Below, in pieces: positions 53,501-62,500 of a stretch of DNA of 64,000 nucleotides. The position numbers were made by a program, and so were the translations under genes. Positions within the stretch are counted from its first letter, which is position 1. Each line of letters opens with the position of its first letter. The stretch is from Leptasterias polaris. Its lineage: Eukaryota > Echinodermata > Asteroidea > Forcipulatida > Asteriidae. The notes below the pieces were generated by a model that had not been told where the DNA came from, ran no database searches, and saw only the letters and a program-made list of their open reading frames with translations. The stretch lies in assembly GCA_037783415.1 (NCBI GenBank), contig JAZGTN010000089.1, positions 3,720,001 through 3,784,000 of the forward strand, given 5' to 3'.

Positions 53501-56500
53501 GCGTAAAAGAACCCAGTGCACTTATCGAAAAGTGAAGGGGTTCGCCCCGGTGTTCCTGGTTTGATTGGCTGCATATTGCGCCACAGCACCTTTTAAACCA
53601 TTACATGGTGCTATGTAAAGGAATAGGTCTCAAACTTCAAAGCATAGCTCCACATATATACCTTGCAGGAAAATACAGCGCCTTGAGCGTCACTGAGTGA
53701 CGGATATGAGCGCTATATAAGAAGCCACTATTATTAGATTATTACAGTCATGCAACTGTAGTTTGTCAAATAGGAAAGTTCCAGGCACATCAAGTCTTTG
53801 TAGTGTTTTTACAATTTTCATTGATACAGCTGAGAAACATAAAAACGATGAATTCAGCTGATCACCTCAAACATCACATGCTTATAAATAAAAGATACAC
53901 GGACCTGACACTATCGCACAGTACCAGCACTTATGTATAAACAATTTGCATGTTACAACTAATATGTGCATTGTGCATGGCATACAAAAGAAGTGTTTTA
54001 TGATTGTTTGTTTTCAAACATCGTCAACATTTGTTTGGGGGGAAAAAAAGTAAAAATTGGGCGATGCAAACTTTCTCTACTGACATGGTTTCTATGAAAG
54101 TGTATACCTTTGTGTTAGCGACATACATCCCGGTAGTATTGAGTCTGTGCTTGACTTGCTGTACATTGTACACCTGTAGGAGATCGTTGCCGCCATACTC
54201 GACATCATTCATTGGTAGACAATGCTCGAAGAAATCAATGGGGAAACTGACCACACCCGAGGGTCGACCCGCTGAGGCAAGAAAAGAATGAATACAAATG
54301 AAAACCAATGAAGGGAAAGTCTGTTTCGCCGCCAAGAGATCCGACATCAGACTTCATAGAAATGCTCTTTAAATATATGTTCTTTTAAGGAAATATTGAT
54401 GCTTAAAGTCTACAACCACAAAACTTATATGGGTTTTCTTTTCTAAATGAAATAGCTGAGAATCTGTTATTTCTGCGACTTTTATGATATAATGTATGAA
54501 TTCAGAACATTAGTATACAACCTAAGGTCATAACAATAGCACAAAGCTCTATAATATAGACCATGTGACCTGTGACATCACATGTTTACAAAAGAGCCAC
54601 AGAGCCTGGACTTCCTGCAGGCACAGTTTGTACGCAGCTCAATGGAAGAATACAACAAATCTTATGTTTTATAATAATAATAATAATATCAAGCATTTAT
54701 AAAGCGCCATCTATCTAGCTAGGCTATTCCGAGGCGCATATTATTACCCCTGGTCACTGGGCCATTTTTATCAATCCTGAAACCATATCAGCTCCCTGGG
54801 GAGTATATACAGCCTGTGCTGCAATATATGCGCTACTAGGCTAAATCCATCACAAGAACCATCTCTGCCCTCACAGGTACCCATTTTACCCCTGGGTGGA
54901 GAGAAGCAATTATAGTTAAGTGTCTTGCTCAGGGACACAAGTGTCACGACCGGGACTCGAACCCACACTCTGCTGAACAGAAACACCAGAGCTTGAGTTC
55001 GGTGCTCTTATCCACTCGGCCACGACACGCCAATGGAGATTGCACTGTCTGATTTTTCTCAACTTTTGATATGGAGAAAGGGGGGGGGACATCTCAAAAG
55101 CTGTACAGCTGTTGCTTTAATAACTCTTGAATTTATGTGAAAATTATGACACAAAATGTAAATTTTCCCATGTGGCCTATGTAGTATCTTGCCTGTCAGG
55201 AAATGCACTACTCTGTAAACAAAGGTAACATGGTCTATATTGAATTAAGATTCTCATTCATTCTATGAAAGTAATTCTACAGTTGAACTGTACGACCAAG
55301 ATGTTCATTCTGCTTCCCTATATCACATATAAATAATCCAACTACAATATATGACCACTTCCTTCTATCTGCATATGTACACTCAGATAAAACACTGCCT
55401 TCTCGTTAAACTCACTTGAGCCAGACTTGGTGACTTTCTTCTTGCGTGCAGGTTTCAGAGCACTGATGGCGCCTGTAGCCTGAAACTGACTGGACATCCA
55501 GTAGCCAGTCTGATCTACATTAGCCATGTAGATACGTAGACTACCATCCTCACACAGTAAGATTAGGGTAGTGCGATGCTGGTCTGAGGATGAGGAGTGA
55601 CGGATAGCGACCATGTCTTGAACCTGATAGAGATTAAGAAGAACAGGTAGAATGCTTTGATGCTAATAAGCATTTTACTTGTGACATACTGGTTGAAATT
55701 TCTCAAAAGTTACATGGTCAAACTGCTCAAGTTATTCCTGGGCCCAATTTCATGGCGCTGCTCACCGTAAGCAAAGAATCGGCGCATACAGAAGCAGGGA
55801 ATTCTGCACTTACGTCAAGCGTATTTCACGGGTTAGCGGGGAATTTTTGCTTGTGCGCTTGCGTAGTACACGTTACTATGCATTCTACGCTAACACAGCT
55901 AGCGCAGAAATTCGGCGCTTGCTCGGTAAGCGGAGAATGGTGATTGCAAGCGCAGAATTCGGCGGTAAGCTGAGCCATGAAATTGGGCCGTGGTGATGAT
56001 CCTCCACAGGATATAACAATATTTATGGATATTTCTCTTAACCCATGTCCTCATTGTACTGGATGCACTAGCAACGACGAGTTGCATTTTATGCATACAG
56101 AAACCTCGCCTTCAAATAATGTCAAATACAACTAAAATGTACTCCAGTAGTCAGCTGTTTAACATCCGTAAGACTTCTGTTCACTCTATTCAGCCTGAAT
56201 TGTTTTCAATATGAAGTTCTCAATAGAGTAAAGGAGAAGGGTGATCGAGTTAGTGCAGTGGTTTCTTTCCTCGCCATCCTGGGACCCCGGTTCAAATCCC
56301 GCCGGGGGCACTATGTGGATTGGGTTTTCAGTCCCTGCCTGATTGCTTGGGTTTTTCCTGGAATAATTCTCTGGGGTTTTCCTCCCACGTCTTAAACTGA
56401 AACTTCCTTCTTTGTCTTCTCTCCATGGGGGTTCTTGGCTAGTGATTAAGTTTGCTTTTCTGAGAGTCCTTGGCTTCACACCCAGAATGAATAAATAAAT

Positions 56501-59500
56501 GAAATAAATGAAACAGCTGTGCAGATGATCTAATATGAACACCTTTTCCTCTGCTTCATCATTCCTGATGTGAAAACAAAAACACCTAAAGAGTGATAGG
56601 CCCAAAGAAGGACAAACCTTGGCCTTAGCAGGCAGTGTTTTAATCTCCTGAATGCTGATACGATCAGGTTCAACCATCAAGAGAACTGGGATACTTGTGG
56701 TCTGGGTCAAACAGCAGACAAGACCAGGGTGATTGGGAACTTCACTCCATTGACAAAGGGCAGGTGGGTTGGCTGACTTGCCTCCGCTGTTACCGTTACT
56801 ATTTAAAGAAGGAGGAAAAAGGAAATTAGAAAATGGTTATGCTAAATCAAGATTCGCAGAACAATTTGGAAATGACATTTCAGTAAAAATGGAAGCTTGA
56901 ATTAAAAGTGAACTTGGGTCACAAATTGATTTCATACTAAATTTGTTTTTTCCAAATCCTGTATGTGCTCTTTGTCAACACTTGAGGGCACTCTTTATGT
57001 TGGTTCTCCAACAGTAGAGGGGTAATTCCATAGTAGAGGGGTAATTCCATATATGGTTTTCATCAGCCTCCTTCTCACGGGTAACATGATGAATCAATCC
57101 CTCTCATCACTAACCCCTGGAAGGAAGACATTAACAAAAGTGACTGTTTGCATGCACACCTGTTTATAAAAACTTTTCAACGTTCGTAGGGCACTTTAAG
57201 GGTGCTTAGAACGTGCATATCGAAAAGCAAGCATTTGACGCCATCTCGCTTTAATAAAATCATGTTTTAAATCAGTTACCCTACACTGCATGACGTTAAA
57301 CATGTATAAAATTCAAAGAAGAATGAAAACAGACCAGTTGCTCTTTGACCCGATGCCTCATTTGTCGGCTACCATTCTTGAGTACATACATAGAGGGGAT
57401 CGACCACAACTAATCACACAATTCCAGGGGTTGTGATTATGCAAGGCGTGCCGCGGCCAGATCGATACACCCCATGAGAATCAGATCGGGTATTACTGCA
57501 TCTCAAATATGAGTCACTTACCATAGATGCAACACTGTATGATAGAGATTCATACATAAATGGGATAGAAGATAAGTTCATTTCAATCTCACCTCTTGAG
57601 TGTGATGGGAAAGAGATTTCCAAGCTCCGTCATCTGCTTCCCAATTGAGGCACAGAAAGATTTACCTGGTGGAAAATAATTGTATTAATAATAATAATAA
57701 TTTGGGAGGCTAATCATCCTTACTGGCAGCTAAGAGCTGAATTGCGAAGGACGCGGCTACAACGTGTTCGAGAAGGGCGTCGATGGCAGCCAGCCACATC
57801 AACCCATTATGACCACGGAGCACAGCCAGAGATCGAAAGTGTTTGATTTTTTCCGAGGGAGGAAAACCGGATGGTCTGAAAAACCCTCGTGGCACAGCAG
57901 AGAACCAACGCACAACTCAACTCACATATGGCCCTGGCCGGGTATTGAACCTGGGTCACCTTGGTGAGAGGCGAGCGCTTTACGCACAAACCAACCATGC
58001 CACCCAAATTAACTTAATTAAGCTCCATGTATTTTAGAAGCTTCCTTTATGTAAGGAGTGGTTCAACATTTTCAATATTTTCACAAGTGTACAGAGAGTT
58101 CTCTTCTAAGAAAGTACTGTTTTAAAATCAATATGGGATTGAAGTTTCTTGAAGTGGAATATATTGCGTAAACTGAAACATGAAAAAGCATAAAGAACAC
58201 TCCTCTATGTTACAGAATAGTTTACTGACCATGTGAGTAACTGAAGAAGAGCAACTGCAGAGTGTGTGAGTAGTAACACGAGACACCTACTCCAGCCGCC
58301 TGTCCACTAGACTCCTGTAAACATAACAAGATTAGAAATGCGGTTCATTGGATATCATAGCTACTATTACTAATAATAGTGAAGATTTGTAGAGTGCCAT
58401 GTCTGTCACAGATGACACTACTGGCATCGAATTATCTAATTGGGTAGAAATTGTTAAGAATGATTTTATAAGACGAAGCATCCATTAAACGTTTTTTTTT
58501 TTTTTTAACACACAGGACATACAGCTTTATGTCCCAACCAAAGGATGAAGCAGTAATGGTTGGTGTCAAGACTGGGACTCAAACCCACTCTCTGCTGATC
58601 AGCAAGACATAGTTCCTAAAAGTGTCTAAACATTAGACTATTGAACAACCATAGGCACAGGTTCTAGCTGGAACACATAAGGAGTTAGAGTTAATAACTT
58701 AAGGAAGATAGGTTCCTTGACCCTTGACCTACCTTTAGGTCATCATGTTTGACCTCCAGCACGTTGGTGACGTAGAATGGGCCATCTCTGGCCTCACTTG
58801 CTTCCTCCATAGGTTGTGTGTACAGGTAACCAGCTGAAGACATGAGTACCAGTGTACGTGTCTCTTCGTCAGAGATAATGAAACAGGCATCCCGGATCTT
58901 GCCACTTGGCACAAGGAAGTAGAAGCAAGGACTGAGTGCATCTCGTGATAAGTCGTATATCTGAACAACAAGACAAGGTATCATTGGGAGATGCTGCAAC
59001 GTTGGTCATTGGAAGAATACATTCATTCATTCATACATCTTGCTTCCAGAAACGGAACTTACAACTAACAATTGAAACTATTATTAATAATAATAATAAT
59101 AATAATAATACGCAGTTCTTATATAGCGCTTTATACTCCCGATGGGTGTCTCAAAGCGCTCAGTATTTTTCCTACAAGGTATGTGGAGTTACGTGTTGAA
59201 CAGTATGAGACCTATTCCTTTGCACAGCACCATGTAATGGTTTACAAGGTGCTGTGGCGCAATATGCAGCCAATCAAACCAGGAACACCGGGGCAAACCC
59301 CTTCTCTTTACGATAAGTGCACTGGGTTCTTTTATGTGCATTACACAACACACGGGACCTACGCCTTTACGTCCCATCCGAAGGACAAAGCAATAATGGT
59401 TAAGTGTCTTGCTTAAGGACACAAGTGTCACGACCGGGACTCAAACCCACACTCTGCTGAACAGAAACACCAGAGCTTGAGTTCGGTGCTCTTATCCGCT

Positions 59501-62500
59501 CGGCCACGACACGCCACTACATGCACATGGTTGGGTACCTTTTTGTCTATTTATACCCGATTCTTAGACAATTTTAAGAAATTAGAATTAGCTGTTGCAA
59601 ACTGCTTACCAACCAAAAGGACCTGTGGTATTAACGCTAACAATATTTCATGGCCTGACAATTTGAGAAAGACTCTGCTAGGGTCGATATGTCAGGCCAT
59701 TAACTATTTTTTGCGAAAAAAGTTTTTGTAAGGCGTTGTTTCAGATTAAAAAAATGACAACAGTTGCCAACAGCCCATATGCACAAGTGCCCTCTTGAAA
59801 ATATTCCACAATGCATCTTGGGAAACTGAGTACAATTTGATCTTCAGGAGTGGGTCAAAAAACGTTGACCAGCCTGAAGACTCAAGAATACCTATGATGC
59901 TTCTCTTTACATTTTGAGTCTTTACGTCTCTTCAGAAATGTCAATTTTGTATTACAATATTTCTAGATTTACCTTGACAAAGTCAGCAGTGACAATAGCG
60001 AGCTCTGTTTGGGATCCTGGCAACCATATAGCCTTGATGATAAAATTACCAGCTTCTAACTGAGGATGTAGGACTAGGTGGTCAGAAACAGTGCCTGAAC
60101 TGGTGAAGGTCAACACATGACAATCCTGGTATACACACACAAATAATACAATCAAGTATAAGAAGTCATAGTTAGGTCTTTACACAATTTTCTCAACATG
60201 CCTGTCCTTATTTATCCTTCACTTTTCAAAACATAGTTGCAAAATTGTTCTTGGTGTCTGTGTTATGGAACTAAATGTTTGAACTTATCGAAATGATTTG
60301 CAATGAAGTCAATTTACAATATATTGCAAATACAATACCGTGTAAAAGTTACAACTGGTCAAGAATGGGGCAAAGAATTAGCAAATAAACAAAGGAAATA
60401 TGAAAACGATTTCTTATATTTGGGAATAACTCTGGTCTTTACTGAATTGAATGCTGCACATAAAAACTTCATACCAACCTTGAGACCACAAACAGCCAGG
60501 AAATCTTCGTTACTTGGGTTACCAGTGATGCTCAATACGGTGAAGGGTACCGGTGCTGAAGACAGACGCTGTAAAATAAGCAACAACTTTAGCACACACC
60601 AAAAATTTCCCATGCGTCTAATAATGGAACCTTTTATAGCCACGTAAAGATGTGACTTTAGACACAATAAAGAAGGGCCTTATTTCAGAGCTGCAACGTA
60701 GACAACATTTACTTTCAAATTGATCTTCTACATGTTTTTATGAAACACTAACAGCAGCCAACTATCAAAGATTTACAAATACATGACATTGTAGCCACTC
60801 AGTGGTTTCTGACAGGTGACACTTAATATATTGTTTGAAAGTTTGCCTGCTTAGTATTAAGTAATTGTAGAGTACTTACTGTTCAAGTATTCTCACGATA
60901 AATTAGTACGAAGTAATGTATTTAAAGGGAATGTATACGTTTGGTAATCACTCCTAAAACCAATGGCAATAACAACTTATTGGTTAGGAGCCTACAGCAG
61001 CTTTCGATGGTAAAAAGCATTTTGAGAAACATTTCACTCCGAAGAGGTGTGGTTGCGTAAAAAGATAACAGTTTTGATGCACCCAAATTTGAATCTGAGA
61101 AGCGTTACTATCAGTAACGCTTCTCATACTGTGTATTCCTATATGAAATGTTCTTCCTGCGTGGACATATTCGCTCCGGATTTTTGGCGATATCTCAAAA
61201 ACAGAACCACCTTTTGAAATGAAATTTTCACAGGTTAGTTTTATTGTATATATCTACATTTGTATAAGATTAAAACAATGGAATGGTTCCGAAAACCAAA
61301 GGTATACATTGCATTTAACTTGGCACTTGGCCAACATCCTGCCTTTACATGTACTATATTCAGGCCTGATATTCTTCTTACTCTAGTCTGATTTCATATT
61401 TTTATTGCCCATGGGAAAATATTGTGCTAAAATAGCCTGGAAAGTCTAGTATAAATTGTTCCTACTTTTTTCCATGGGCCAAATATCATGTTTGTATGTT
61501 TAACGTGTTTGTATGTCGTGGTCTCTATGCATCATTTACTCACCGTGAGAGTGAGTTTTCTCTTGCTGGAGTCAGCTTGCTTGAGTAGAGCAGACAGCTG
61601 CAGTACAGTGATCCTACCCTTCTCATGACACACAGCGAGGTGTTGACGTCTGCCATGAGGGGACGCTAGACAGCACATAGCAACACGGCGTAGCATATGA
61701 GCACCAAGCAGCTGTCGTATGGTCTGGCCCTGGTCACCGGAGAAGTTTGCCCGTACATTTTCAAAAGCCCCCTCCTGTGATCCTAAGGTAGGGACCTGGG
61801 TAAGTGAAGGACAGCATATATAATAATATAATAATAATAATATATAGATTTATAAAGCGCACATTCTAAAATACATTACTCATGGCGCTACAGCACACGG
61901 CTCGAATTTGACACTGGACCGCAGGCCCGAGGCCAGTGATTTTAGCCCAGGGCCAGTAATCTCATGACTGGACAAGTCCAGCAGTCTTGTGTTTTTCATT
62001 TGAATAATAATACCTCACCATGAAATACCTTTTAAACAGAAAGAAATTATATCCAAATGCTGACTTTGAGTCTGCAAGGGTAAATACAATACCACTGAGT
62101 ATCACAATATACTAACTCATAAGACAAATGAGACAAGTCTTCTCTGAGTACTTGTCCAAATAAAAACAATTTACATGTTGAACTGTTTAGAAAATTCTGG
62201 TCTTGTAAAACAGATTGTGGTTCAGTAAACATTTTGAGCTACAAGCCCTGCAGTCTTGTGGAATTTTACCCCAAATTCAACCCCTGAAGTACTAATGAAA
62301 ATAAATACAATGATTAAACATTGTGACAATACAGAACTAAGAAACTAGACACAGTATGCTTGTGTAAAGAGCAGTGTCTTCAGTTCTGTTTTGAAAGTTT
62401 GCATAGAGTTAGGTAGGTTATTCCGGAGAACAGGTCCAATGTGTGGAAGGGCCCGGTCACCATAGCGTACTGTCCTGGACTTTGGAACAACTAGGACTAG

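Noticed and set aside
56186..56710. 174-codon open frame as a separate gene
   Set aside because: Part of UBR4 e9 followed by read-through of a SINE family C copy.
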